64,000 bases of DNA, from positions 3,555,574 to 3,619,573 of the forward strand of contig NZ_BLJA01000001.1 of NCBI RefSeq assembly GCF_019972295.1. Reading direction: 5' to 3'. The stretch's first letter is position 1. Each line of letters begins with the position of its first letter. Below the pieces are notes generated by a model. It was not told the origin of the DNA. It did no database searches and was given only the letters and a program-made list of their open reading frames with translations. Shown here one piece after another: positions 26,305-34,064 of the stretch. The DNA comes from Geobacter sp. AOG2 (GTDB lineage: Bacteria > Desulfobacterota > Desulfuromonadia > Geobacterales > Pseudopelobacteraceae). The position numbers were made by a program, and so were the translations under genes.

Positions 26305-27675
26305 ATGAGAAAGAAAAAAAGCTGCTCGGTCATCATCGCACGGCAGGAACATGGAATCTCCCGCAAACTCATGAGCCCGAACGCCCTGCGCGCACTCTAC
26401 CGCCTGAGAGATAACGGCTATGTCGGCTATCTCGTCGGCGGTTGTGTGCGCGACCTCCTGCTCGGACGGGAGCCGAAGGATTTCGACGTGGTAACCAACG
26501 CCACTCCCGGCGAGCTGAAACGGATGTTCCGCAACTGCCGTCTTGTCGGGCGGCGTTTTCGTCTTGCACATATACACTATCAGGATGAGATCATCGAGGT
26601 GGCGACCTTTCGGTCCCAGGCTTCGAACGAGCCCGAACCCGAGCCGAAAGAGCCAGCCGGGACGGATCACCGGCAGCGCCCCCCGCAGATGCTGAAGGAC
26701 GATGACGGCATGATCCTGCGGGACAACGTCTACGGCACCCCCGAAGAGGATGCCCTGCGCCGCGACTTCACCGTCAACGCGCTGTCCTACAATATCGCCG
26801 ATTTCTCGATCATTGACTACACCGGCGGCCTCGCCGACCTTAACGCCGGCATCATCCGCACCATCGGCGATCCCGCCGTCCGCTTCCAGGAAGACCCGGT
26901 ACGGATGCTGCGGGCGGTGCGGTTTGCCGCCCAGCTCGCCTTCACCATCGAGGAACATACCTGGAAGGCGCTGGTCGCCGCCGCCGATACCATTGTCAGG
27001 GCGGCGCCGTCGCGTCTCTACGATGAGATGCTCAAGCTGCTCCTCTCGGGAGAGGGGGCACGGTGCTATGAACTCCTCCGCCAGACCGGGCTCTTTGCCG
27101 CGCTTTTCCCGCACGTCTCGAACTGGCTCGGCGCCGAAAGCGAAGGTTTTCCCCACACCCGGTTCGGGGCAATGCTCAGCCGTGTCGATTCCTCTCTCCA
27201 GCAGGGGAACAAAGTCTCCCCGCCGCTCCTTCTGGCACTTCTGTTCGGCGAGTACATCGATGAGAAGGCGGCGCAGTTCCGCCGACAGGGTGTGCCCTGG
27301 CAGCAGAGCGTTAATGCTGCGGTTGCGGAGTTTATGGGCGAAACCTGCCCGATCGTCATGATCACGAACCGCGTCGGGCTTGCGCTCCGCGACATTATCG
27401 GCCAGCAGACGCGCCTGAAAAAGATCCCCGGCCGCCGACCGGAGTCGTTCATCGCCCGTCCCGATTTCAACGATATCATTGAATACTGCCGGACAACCTG
27501 CGGCGACAAAAAGGACGTCGTCACGCAGCTCGGTTGGTGGGAGGCTCAGGCACGGCAGCAGGCGCCGGTGCCGCTTCCCCGCGAACTCACCAAAGAAGCC
27601 GGGGCGCCGCAACGGAAGAGAAAGAGGCGCCGCCGACGAAATCCATCTGCGAAAAACAGGGCGGATAGGGTATAA
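26305..27675 (+). CDS. pcnB: Poly(A) polymerase / tRNA nucleotidyltransferase family (PcnB)
   Basis: The 456-residue product adds A residues to RNA 3' ends, promoting decay, or is a CCA-adding relative. The nucleotidyltransferase head has LVGGCVRDLLLG and KDFDVVTNATP (catalytic aspartates), RRLVGRRFRLAH-like (CRLVGRRFRLAH), and RRDFTVNALSYN. The neck region QEDPVRMLRAVRFAAQL is present. The very basic tail (RKRKRRRRRNPS) and length favour PcnB over a CCA enzyme. The start has only a weak ribosome site. It sits just downstream of a tRNA gene. Confidence 0.88.
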   Translation: MRKKKSCSVIIARQEHGISRKLMSPNALRALYRLRDNGYVGYLVGGCVRDLLLGREPKDFDVVTNATPGELKRMFRNCRLVGRRFRLAHIHYQDEIIEVATFRSQASNEPEPEPKEPAGTDHRQRPPQMLKDDDGMILRDNVYGTPEEDALRRDFTVNALSYNIADFSIIDYTGGLADLNAGIIRTIGDPAVRFQEDPVRMLRAVRFAAQLAFTIEEHTWKALVAAADTIVRAAPSRLYDEMLKLLLSGEGARCYELLRQTGLFAALFPHVSNWLGAESEGFPHTRFGAMLSRVDSSLQQGNKVSPPLLLALLFGEYIDEKAAQFRRQGVPWQQSVNAAVAEFMGETCPIVMITNRVGLALRDIIGQQTRLKKIPGRRPESFIARPDFNDIIEYCRTTCGDKKDVVTQLGWWEAQARQQAPVPLPRELTKEAGAPQRKRKRRRRRNPSAKNRADRV

Positions 27676-27999
27676 TCCGCCAGGATCCCCCGCATACCGC
27701 GGGCCAGGCAACCTGCCCGCCCGCTGAAGACCTCCTGGAGCCGTAGCCCTCCAAGCCCTGCCCTCGATAGAGCGCTGTCCCTGCTGAGCCTGCGTCACAA
27801 TCAAAAAAATATTTGTATCGAAATGAAACAGTCGCGGGGATTCTGCCGTTAAATTCGCGCGTTTTCCTGTATGAAAACGGTAGGATGGAAAAAGCGGCCA
27901 AGGAGTGTTAATTTTTTTAACACTCTGAAATAGCGTTGAAAAATGCGATTTTGTGATGTAGAAGAGGGGCAGGGCAGGTTTTGGTGCTTGTTGAGTATA
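27676..27999. other. Noncoding gap after pcnB
   Basis: About 320 bases with no convincing gene. It contains a palindrome (gagtgttaat / taacactc region, 27903-27925) that may be a weak terminator. No RNA family is recognised. An opposite-strand reading here (27587-27901) has no ribosome site and runs into pcnB, so it is not called. Confidence 0.4.
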
Positions 28000-28075
28000 A
28001 TCCACAGGGGGGCAGGCCTACGAATTTCAAATTTTCAGCGAGGATTTGTGAACATTTTTGAAATTTGTGACCCCC
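28000..28075 (+). repeat. Flanking repeat, left copy
   Basis: atccacagggg and a perfect 22-base block (28023-28044, aatttcaaattttcagcgag plus ga), followed by ttgaaatttgt, recur in the same order at 29186-29250. Inside each copy, aatttcaaa and tttgaaatt are inverted repeats that can pair. The two copies bracket the AT-rich zinc-ribbon gene. Confidence 0.75.
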
Positions 28076-28118
28076 TATAGGTTACCTTATGGGGTACCTT
28101 AAAGTAAGAGGAGGACAA

Positions 28119-29168
28119 ATGTTTTGTACTCGGTGCGGAACCCAAGCCATTTCAACTGCGAAGTATTGTGCTAAGTGTGGAGCGTCATTGAACATAAGCT
28201 CATCGTCAAGAGAACCTGAGCAACCGCATCAAACTGAAACTATCACCAAAACAAGTCCAGAGATTATTGTTACCAAGGCAGGCCCGTCTGGTATTGGAGG
28301 CTGGCTCACGCTGCTTATTGTCGGAATGATGCTGTTAAGGCCATTGATGGGGTTAGGCAAAATAAACGCTGATTTTATGACAGCAGAAAGACAATATCCA
28401 AATCTTGAGTCTCTTGGACTATGGAAGACTTTCAATAATGCTACTTGGTTTACGTTTACAATAGTTACAGCAATAAGCATTTATGGTGGTTTTGGATTGG
28501 CTAAGGGGCGCAACTGGAAAGTAGTTAAACAAGCAAAAATAATATTGTGGATAATTGGTCCTTTAGCTTCTATAGTATTATCAGTAATTATTCCTAAAAT
28601 AGTTTTAGGAAATACTAAAACATTTGGTGCTGACTCTCTTAGTGACATCTTAACTTCATTCCTAGCAGCGAGTATTTGGACTATCTACTTGTCAAAATCA
28701 AAACGAGTTCGCAACACTTATTCTAACTTGAAGCCACTAGAAACACGCCAATCTGCCAAAACAAGCAATTCAGAAGAAAACAAAAATGACACCGGTTGTG
28801 GCAATACTGAAGATCAACCTTTAAAAGAAAAGTACTGCGCAGCAATTGGAAAAAACAGTGAATATTATGTTGATAGATTTATCCATTTTAAAATAGTAAA
28901 ATGTTATTTTTCTTGGAATTGGGCTGCATTTTTATTTTGCATACCATGGACTGTTTACAGAAGGATGTATAAATTAGCTGCCGTATTTATCGTAATTTTT
29001 AGCTTTTGGTGTTACCAATCAATCAAAATGCTTGAATATTCAAAAGTTAACCAAAATCTCGAAGAGGTGTGGATTGCACTTCTTGTGCTTGCTTGGTGCG
29101 CTAAAGGGACTTATGGCATTTTTGCTAACGCATTGTACTTCTACCATGTTGATAAAAATAAACTCTAG
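28119..29168 (+). CDS. Zinc-ribbon membrane protein (DUF2569-like plus DUF2628-like regions)
   Basis: The 349-residue product starts with a zinc ribbon (MFCTRCGTQ ... YCAKCGASL: four Cys in two CxxC pairs). It continues with a DUF2569-like membrane part (GIGGWLTLLIVGMMLLRPLM onward, about four helices). It ends with a DUF2628-like part (FSWNWAAFLFCIPWTVYRRMY ... ANALYFYHV, given in pieces: SWNWAAFLF, ANALYFYHV). Function is unknown for this architecture. ATG 28119 follows AAGAGGAGGA. The gene is much more AT-rich than its neighbours and is bracketed by repeats, a sign of horizontal acquisition. Confidence 0.8.
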   Translation: MFCTRCGTQAISTAKYCAKCGASLNISSSSREPEQPHQTETITKTSPEIIVTKAGPSGIGGWLTLLIVGMMLLRPLMGLGKINADFMTAERQYPNLESLGLWKTFNNATWFTFTIVTAISIYGGFGLAKGRNWKVVKQAKIILWIIGPLASIVLSVIIPKIVLGNTKTFGADSLSDILTSFLAASIWTIYLSKSKRVRNTYSNLKPLETRQSAKTSNSEENKNDTGCGNTEDQPLKEKYCAAIGKNSEYYVDRFIHFKIVKCYFSWNWAAFLFCIPWTVYRRMYKLAAVFIVIFSFWCYQSIKMLEYSKVNQNLEEVWIALLVLAWCAKGTYGIFANALYFYHVDKNKL

Positions 29169-29185
29169 ATGTAATCCATGGAATG

Positions 29186-29253
29186 ATCCACAGGGGTCTA
29201 TCAAATTTCAAATTTTCAGCGAGGACCCATGAGTTTTTTGAAATTTGTAGGTC
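29186..29253 (+). repeat. Flanking repeat, right copy
   Basis: Right-hand copy of the element at 28000-28075: atccacagggg, the same 22-base block at 29204-29225, and ttttgaaatttgt. The sequence between these blocks has diverged from the left copy. Confidence 0.75.
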
Positions 29254-29770
29254 TTTAACCTGCACCGGCTAACCCCTTGTATTTTTCCTGTAACAAATCT
29301 CCCCTTCCATACAACATCTCCCCATTTCCCATCCAGAATCGTTGCAGCACATTATCCAACCGTCCGGGAAAGATTACACCTGCCGGTGGTATCGGTTTGA
29401 ATTGTGATTTGTGTGACGAGTCCCACCGGAAACGGTTAACCCGTCACTGCGGGATCAGCGAAACCCGAAACGAAAGCCGGAGAATCAAAACCGGGAAATA
29501 AGGCGAAATCACATATTCATGTGCGCCAAAATGACACCATGGTGGGGCAAAACTCGAAACGCTCTGTTGGCGCTAAATTTGAGTGCAATTATAAAAATGT
29601 TTAATATTAAATGGTTACAGTTATATTCAAAAAGTAAATAGCAAGCAGGATTTCCATTCATTAAGCAGATAACTTATTGATATCAGATGGATATTAGCAT
29701 TTAGTCCGTTTGGCTCCCGAATTGCATTAAAAACTGCCGGTTTGCAATTAAATGTGGAGGGAAAAAGAAA
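29254..29770. other. Noncoding gap before the rhodanese cluster
   Basis: About 515 bases without a supported gene. It holds a potential 49-base stem-loop closed by gcgccaa (29523-29529) and ttggcgc (29565-29571), with the palindrome caccatggtg inside, and then a strongly AT-rich stretch likely to contain the promoter of the next gene. I could not match the 29340-29500 part to a known riboswitch class. Confidence 0.4.
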
Positions 29771-31708
29771 ATGAAACGAATTTTGTTGGTGCTGACACTC
29801 CTGGTGTCCGTTGCCGTGTCCCTGTATGGGTGCGGAAGTTCCACTACGAGTAAAGTCAGTGCCGTGCCTACCCTTAAGCCTGCCATGAGCGACTTTCCCA
29901 ACTCCAGCCTGCTCGTATCGGCGGATTCGCTTCAGGACAGTCTTGGCGCCAAGAACCTGATCATCATTGATACGAGGGCAACCGCCACGTACACGGCATC
30001 CCATATTCCCGGCGCAATCAACCTCCATTGGCAGGATTACCGCGACGGAAGCGCCCTGGCGCTGAAACCGCTGGCCACCCTGCAACAGCAGTTGGGCGCG
30101 GCGGGCATCACCCGCGACGCAACCGTCGTCATCTACGATGAGACCATCAACTCCTGGGGAGCCGCGGGCCGGGTCTTCTGGATGCTCGACTACCTGGGAT
30201 GCGACGATATCCACATCCTGAACGGTGGCTGGGATAAATGGTCGGCGGACAAACGACCCACGCAGACAGGCACCAACACGCTCACCGCCGCGACCTTTAC
30301 CGCCGCGACGAATCTGCGGACCGACATATCCGCACAGAAGGAACACATCGAGAACAGATTGGGGAACAGCGACTTTGTGGTTCTCGACACCCGGACCGAC
30401 GAGGAATACATGGGGTGGCAACTCTATGGTGAAGCGCGGCCGGGACATATCACCGGTTCGGTCAATATTCCCTATGCCTGGTACTATAATGCGGATGGAA
30501 CCAGCCTCGATTACAAGCCTCTCAAGGCCCTGTTCGAATCCAGAGGGGTGACCAGCGACAAGGAAGCGGTTTCATACTGTACTTCCGGTATCAGAAGCGC
30601 CTATGCCTACTTCCTGATGCGCCTCATGGGCTATTCCCGCTGTGCCAACTACGATGGATCGATTAAGGAATGGGCCGCAACCACTCCCAACCTCCCCATG
30701 GAGTATGCGGCAAATTACAAGCAGGTCGTCTACCCCGGGTGGGTCCAGACACTTATCTCCGGCGGCACCCCGACAACCTTCCCGTCCGGCAACAGTTATA
30801 AAATATTCGAATGCGGTTGGGGACCAACCTCCAGCGCATACAATGCAGGGCACATCCCCGGTGCCATCCACTTCGATACCAATAATGTGGAGGCCCGTGA
30901 TTATCTTAATCCAGCCAACCCCTTCCCTGTGACCGACGCCAACGAAATCGTCTGGGATCTGGTTTCCGACAGTCTTTTGGAGGCACGGCTTGCCGCCCTG
31001 GGGGTGAGCAATACCACGACCGTCATTGTGTACGGTAAGAGCCAGATCGCTGCAACACGTGTTTATTGGGCACTTCGCTACGCCGGGGTCGACGTGCGCT
31101 ATCTGAACGGCGGCATGAGCGGCTGGACAGCCACCGGGGGCACGGTCGAGACGACAGCCCGCACGGCCACAGCCGCAAGTTTTACCATTAATCCGCAAAG
31201 CCAGTTCAAGGCGCTGACCCCGGAGATCAAAACGTATGCGGATTTTTACCGCTCAAACGGCACCCTGGAATCCGGGAAAGTGCTCGTGGACGTCCGCGGC
31301 ATTCAGGAATACACCGGCGAAACCACCGGCTACAGCTACGATCCCAACCTGACCCGCCTGGGGCGCATCCCCGGCGCGGTATGGGGCTATGACGCCGATA
31401 GTTCGAGCAGTTACTATATCGATGACGACACAACCCTGCGCAGCTACACCGAAGTGCGCGACATGTGGGCCGCCAAGGGCATCACATCCGACAAAACCGT
31501 TATTTTCTATTGCGGAACCGGCTGGCGTTCCACCCTGGGCTTCCTCTACGCCGATCTGATGGGCTGGCCGAACATAAAGAATTATGACTCCTGGTATGTG
31601 TGGAGCACGTACTATGAAGCGGCAACCGGCACCATTCACCGCGACGCCCCGTTCAACGATGCCAATATGCCGGTGGATCTTGGCTGGTCGCTGCTGACAG
31701 CCCTGTAG
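29771..31708 (+). CDS. Lipoprotein with four rhodanese domains
   Basis: The 645-residue product has a lipoprotein signal (lipobox LYGC, Cys21), so it is anchored in the envelope. Four rhodanese-type domains follow, at about residues 47-165, 180-305, 320-460 and 475-620. Domains 2 and 4 keep a catalytic-loop cysteine (YCTSGIRSA, Cys270; YCGTGWRST, Cys581). Domains 1 and 3 lack it (IYDETINSWGA, VYGKSQIAATR), the usual inactive-active pairing of thiosulfate sulfurtransferases, here doubled. Rhodaneses move sulfane sulfur (some act on selenium compounds). GGAGG ribosome site. First gene of the 30-41 kb cluster. Confidence 0.9.
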   Translation: MKRILLVLTLLVSVAVSLYGCGSSTTSKVSAVPTLKPAMSDFPNSSLLVSADSLQDSLGAKNLIIIDTRATATYTASHIPGAINLHWQDYRDGSALALKPLATLQQQLGAAGITRDATVVIYDETINSWGAAGRVFWMLDYLGCDDIHILNGGWDKWSADKRPTQTGTNTLTAATFTAATNLRTDISAQKEHIENRLGNSDFVVLDTRTDEEYMGWQLYGEARPGHITGSVNIPYAWYYNADGTSLDYKPLKALFESRGVTSDKEAVSYCTSGIRSAYAYFLMRLMGYSRCANYDGSIKEWAATTPNLPMEYAANYKQVVYPGWVQTLISGGTPTTFPSGNSYKIFECGWGPTSSAYNAGHIPGAIHFDTNNVEARDYLNPANPFPVTDANEIVWDLVSDSLLEARLAALGVSNTTTVIVYGKSQIAATRVYWALRYAGVDVRYLNGGMSGWTATGGTVETTARTATAASFTINPQSQFKALTPEIKTYADFYRSNGTLESGKVLVDVRGIQEYTGETTGYSYDPNLTRLGRIPGAVWGYDADSSSSYYIDDDTTLRSYTEVRDMWAAKGITSDKTVIFYCGTGWRSTLGFLYADLMGWPNIKNYDSWYVWSTYYEAATGTIHRDAPFNDANMPVDLGWSLLTAL

Positions 31709-31838
31709 CACATCGCTTGCCCGGCCGAAGCCTTGGCTCCGGCCATTCCGTACCTTTCCTCCCGTCGCGCGCCCGCACGGGCAACCGGCGGGAGGAAAGG
31801 CCACGGCGACAGTACCAACTTATCCCAGGAGGCAATGT

Positions 31839-32675
31839 GTGAACACGTTTTACTCGAAACTACTCGCGGCGGGCCTGCTCGTCATCGTATCCGCCGGTAC
31901 TGCCTTGGCCGGCGCCTGGACCGCCCCCAAGAACGCTTTTTATGAAAAGCTGTCGTATAACTACTATTATGCCCACGAAACCTTCGACTCGTCCGGGAAT
32001 CGCGGCGGCACGGCGAATGGCGGCACCTTCACCGACCACAACGTCAGCAACTATTTCGAGTACGGACTGACCAACGATCTGACGGCACTCAACTCCCTGA
32101 CCTATAAATGGCTGGAGAACGAAGACAACTCTAATCGCTCGAAGGCATACGGTCTGGGCGATGTGGATCTGGGACTGCGCTACAAACTGCTGGACAGCGC
32201 TGTCGGCATTGTTTCGACCCAACTGCTGGTCAAGATTCCGGGGACCTATGACAAGACCGATCCGCTGCCCTTGGGCAACGACCAGGTGGATACGGAGCTG
32301 CGCCTGCTCTACGGCCGTTCGCTCTACCCCGTTATCCCCGGCTACGGCAATGTGGAGATCGGCTATCGCTGGCGTGCGGACGGCCCTTCCGACGAGGTCC
32401 GCTACTTGATAGAATTTGGCGTCGATATCACCAAAAGCATATTTACCCGAGCCAAGCTGGACGGTACATTGAGCGTCGATAACGGCAGAAAACAGGACAG
32501 CAGCGGCAATCCTACGACAACCAATAACTTCGATCTGGGCAAGCTGGATCTTACCGTCGGCTACAAGGTGACGCCCACATGGGGGGTGGAAGTCGGCTAC
32601 CGCCCGGAGATCTATGGTCAGAACACGGCAGCCGGGGCCAATTATAGTCTGTCGGTCTATTTCAAAACACAATGA
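31839..32675 (+). CDS. Outer-membrane beta-barrel protein
   Basis: The 278-residue product has a Sec signal (LLAAGLLVIVSAGTALAGA) and then alternating-pattern strands to the C-terminus (YSLSVYFKTQ). Many Gly/Tyr/Asn turns indicate a porin-like barrel of roughly 12 strands. The family resembles the transporter-like barrels found next to electron-conduit genes in Geobacteraceae. The start is GTG 31839 behind CAGGAGG. It follows the four-domain rhodanese by 130 bases and precedes another rhodanese lipoprotein, so it may be the outer-membrane pore for the compound those proteins handle. Substrate unknown. Confidence 0.75.
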   Translation: MNTFYSKLLAAGLLVIVSAGTALAGAWTAPKNAFYEKLSYNYYYAHETFDSSGNRGGTANGGTFTDHNVSNYFEYGLTNDLTALNSLTYKWLENEDNSNRSKAYGLGDVDLGLRYKLLDSAVGIVSTQLLVKIPGTYDKTDPLPLGNDQVDTELRLLYGRSLYPVIPGYGNVEIGYRWRADGPSDEVRYLIEFGVDITKSIFTRAKLDGTLSVDNGRKQDSSGNPTTTNNFDLGKLDLTVGYKVTPTWGVEVGYRPEIYGQNTAAGANYSLSVYFKTQ

Positions 32676-32855
32676 CGCCCCAGAACGCTATGCTAGTGAG
32701 GCTGAAACGCTCATGACGTAGGTGGGGCAATGGCGCGGCCAGGTTTGGGTCACAAATACGGCGCATGAAAAAACAGGTCATGGGCGATGAATTCATTCTG
32801 ATGCTTTGATTGCCGTTATCCATTGATGTGCCAATAACTGAAAGGTCTAACGTCT
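32676..32855. other. Noncoding gap inside the rhodanese cluster
   Basis: 180 bases without a gene. It shares the short words gaaacgctc and ggtggggcaa with the gap before 29771 but in a different order. No terminator or promoter is clear. Confidence 0.3.
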
Positions 32856-33932
32856 ATGAAAAGATATATGATAAAAGTTATTCCAGCGCTGGCGATCGCC
32901 GTTTCCCTGATGGGGTGCGGCTCGTCAACATCCTCAAAATCGACAGTATCGGCGAGCGTAGCGCAGACGCATTATGAGGCGCTTGTGGACCCGGCATGGG
33001 TCAATACCCTCATAAACGGCGGTAATCCAGGTGTAGCGGGCACTCCAAGCACTTATCCGGGCAAAGGGTATGTGATCGTCTTTACGTCCTGGTATCCACG
33101 TTATGCCACTAACGAGATATCCACCACTGGCGCCGGACTTCCCTTTGCTACGGACGGGCACATACCAGGCGCCATTTTCCTGGATACGTATTCGATAGAA
33201 ACCGGTCCAACCTCGGAGTATGGAAGTGGTTATGCGAGTCCTTCCGATTCCCACGTAAAAGAGCTTTCGGCGTTGCAAAGTTTCTTTGCCGGCATGGGAA
33301 TAACCAAGGACAAAACCGTCGTGGTCTACGCGGACGATGATATTTCCACCATGACTGCAGGGCGGATCGCCTGGGGATTGTTGTATGCCGGCGTTGAGGA
33401 CGTGCGCATCCTCAACGGCGGCTACAAGGCGTGGGTGGCGGCGGGGAACGCCGTCGAGACCGGTACAACTGCCTGGAGCCCTGTGCAGAGCTTCGGGGTG
33501 ACTTCGGGACACCCGGAATATATGGTATCGACCTCAGATCTTTATGGTGTCATCAAGGGAACGAATGCGAGCGCAATGATCGTCGATGATCGTGCCTGGG
33601 ATGAATTTACCGGAGCAAGCAATTCGTATTACTGGTGGTTTGACGAGAAAGGGCGGATTCCCACCGCCAAGTGGATAGGGGACTGGAACGATATTTCCAG
33701 TGCCGATGCCCAATCCTTCATGTCATTCCAGGAAGCGGACTATAAGTGGAGGCAGGCGGGATTCACCCCCGGTAAAAAGATGTATTTCTACTGCGGTGGC
33801 GGGGCGAGGTCGGCCATGTATACCTTTTATGCCTATATGATGGGATGGCCTGCCGCCAACTATGAAGGCGGATGGTATCTGTGGGCTACTGATCATGCAA
33901 ATCCCCGAGAGACCGGAATACCTGGCTCCTGA
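32856..33932 (+). CDS. Rhodanese-type sulfurtransferase lipoprotein (two domains)
   Basis: The 358-residue lipoprotein has lipobox LMGC (Cys21). It has two rhodanese domains: the first (about 40-200) without the catalytic cysteine (VYADDDISTMT), and the second (about 220-345) with it (YCGGGARSAM, Cys313). It resembles the second half of the 29771 protein (start VDPAWVNTLINGG against VYPGWVQTLISGG), so the two share a common ancestor. Expected activity is sulfane-sulfur transfer at the envelope. A gaaagg ribosome site precedes the ATG. Confidence 0.88.
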   Translation: MKRYMIKVIPALAIAVSLMGCGSSTSSKSTVSASVAQTHYEALVDPAWVNTLINGGNPGVAGTPSTYPGKGYVIVFTSWYPRYATNEISTTGAGLPFATDGHIPGAIFLDTYSIETGPTSEYGSGYASPSDSHVKELSALQSFFAGMGITKDKTVVVYADDDISTMTAGRIAWGLLYAGVEDVRILNGGYKAWVAAGNAVETGTTAWSPVQSFGVTSGHPEYMVSTSDLYGVIKGTNASAMIVDDRAWDEFTGASNSYYWWFDEKGRIPTAKWIGDWNDISSADAQSFMSFQEADYKWRQAGFTPGKKMYFYCGGGARSAMYTFYAYMMGWPAANYEGGWYLWATDHANPRETGIPGS

Positions 33933-33965
33933 TATAGTGACGAACGGTTATTGTTGCGGTGAATG

Positions 33966-34002
33966 GCCGTCCGGATCACACGACAGGTGTGATCCGGACG
34001 GC
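33966..34002 (+). terminator. Long stem after the second rhodanese gene
   Basis: gccgtccggatcacac and gtgtgatccggacggc form a perfect 16-bp stem with a 5-base loop. No T-run follows on the plus strand, so termination may be incomplete, or the stem may protect the mRNA end. Confidence 0.55.
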
Positions 34003-34064
34003 ATGTCGTATCCATCAAGCGGGGCGATAACGTGCCGTGACCATGCAGCATTCAGGATAGTGCA

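Noticed and set aside
27587-27901. 104-codon minus-strand frame after pcnB
   Set aside because: No ribosome site, overlaps the pcnB 3' end, no protein-like features; treated as noncoding.
29340-29500. Possible cobalamin-like or other riboswitch (GC-rich, partly paired region)
   Set aside because: Pieces such as ccggtggtatcgg looked suggestive, but the conserved cores of the cobalamin, TPP, GEMM, fluoride and guanidine classes could not be found.
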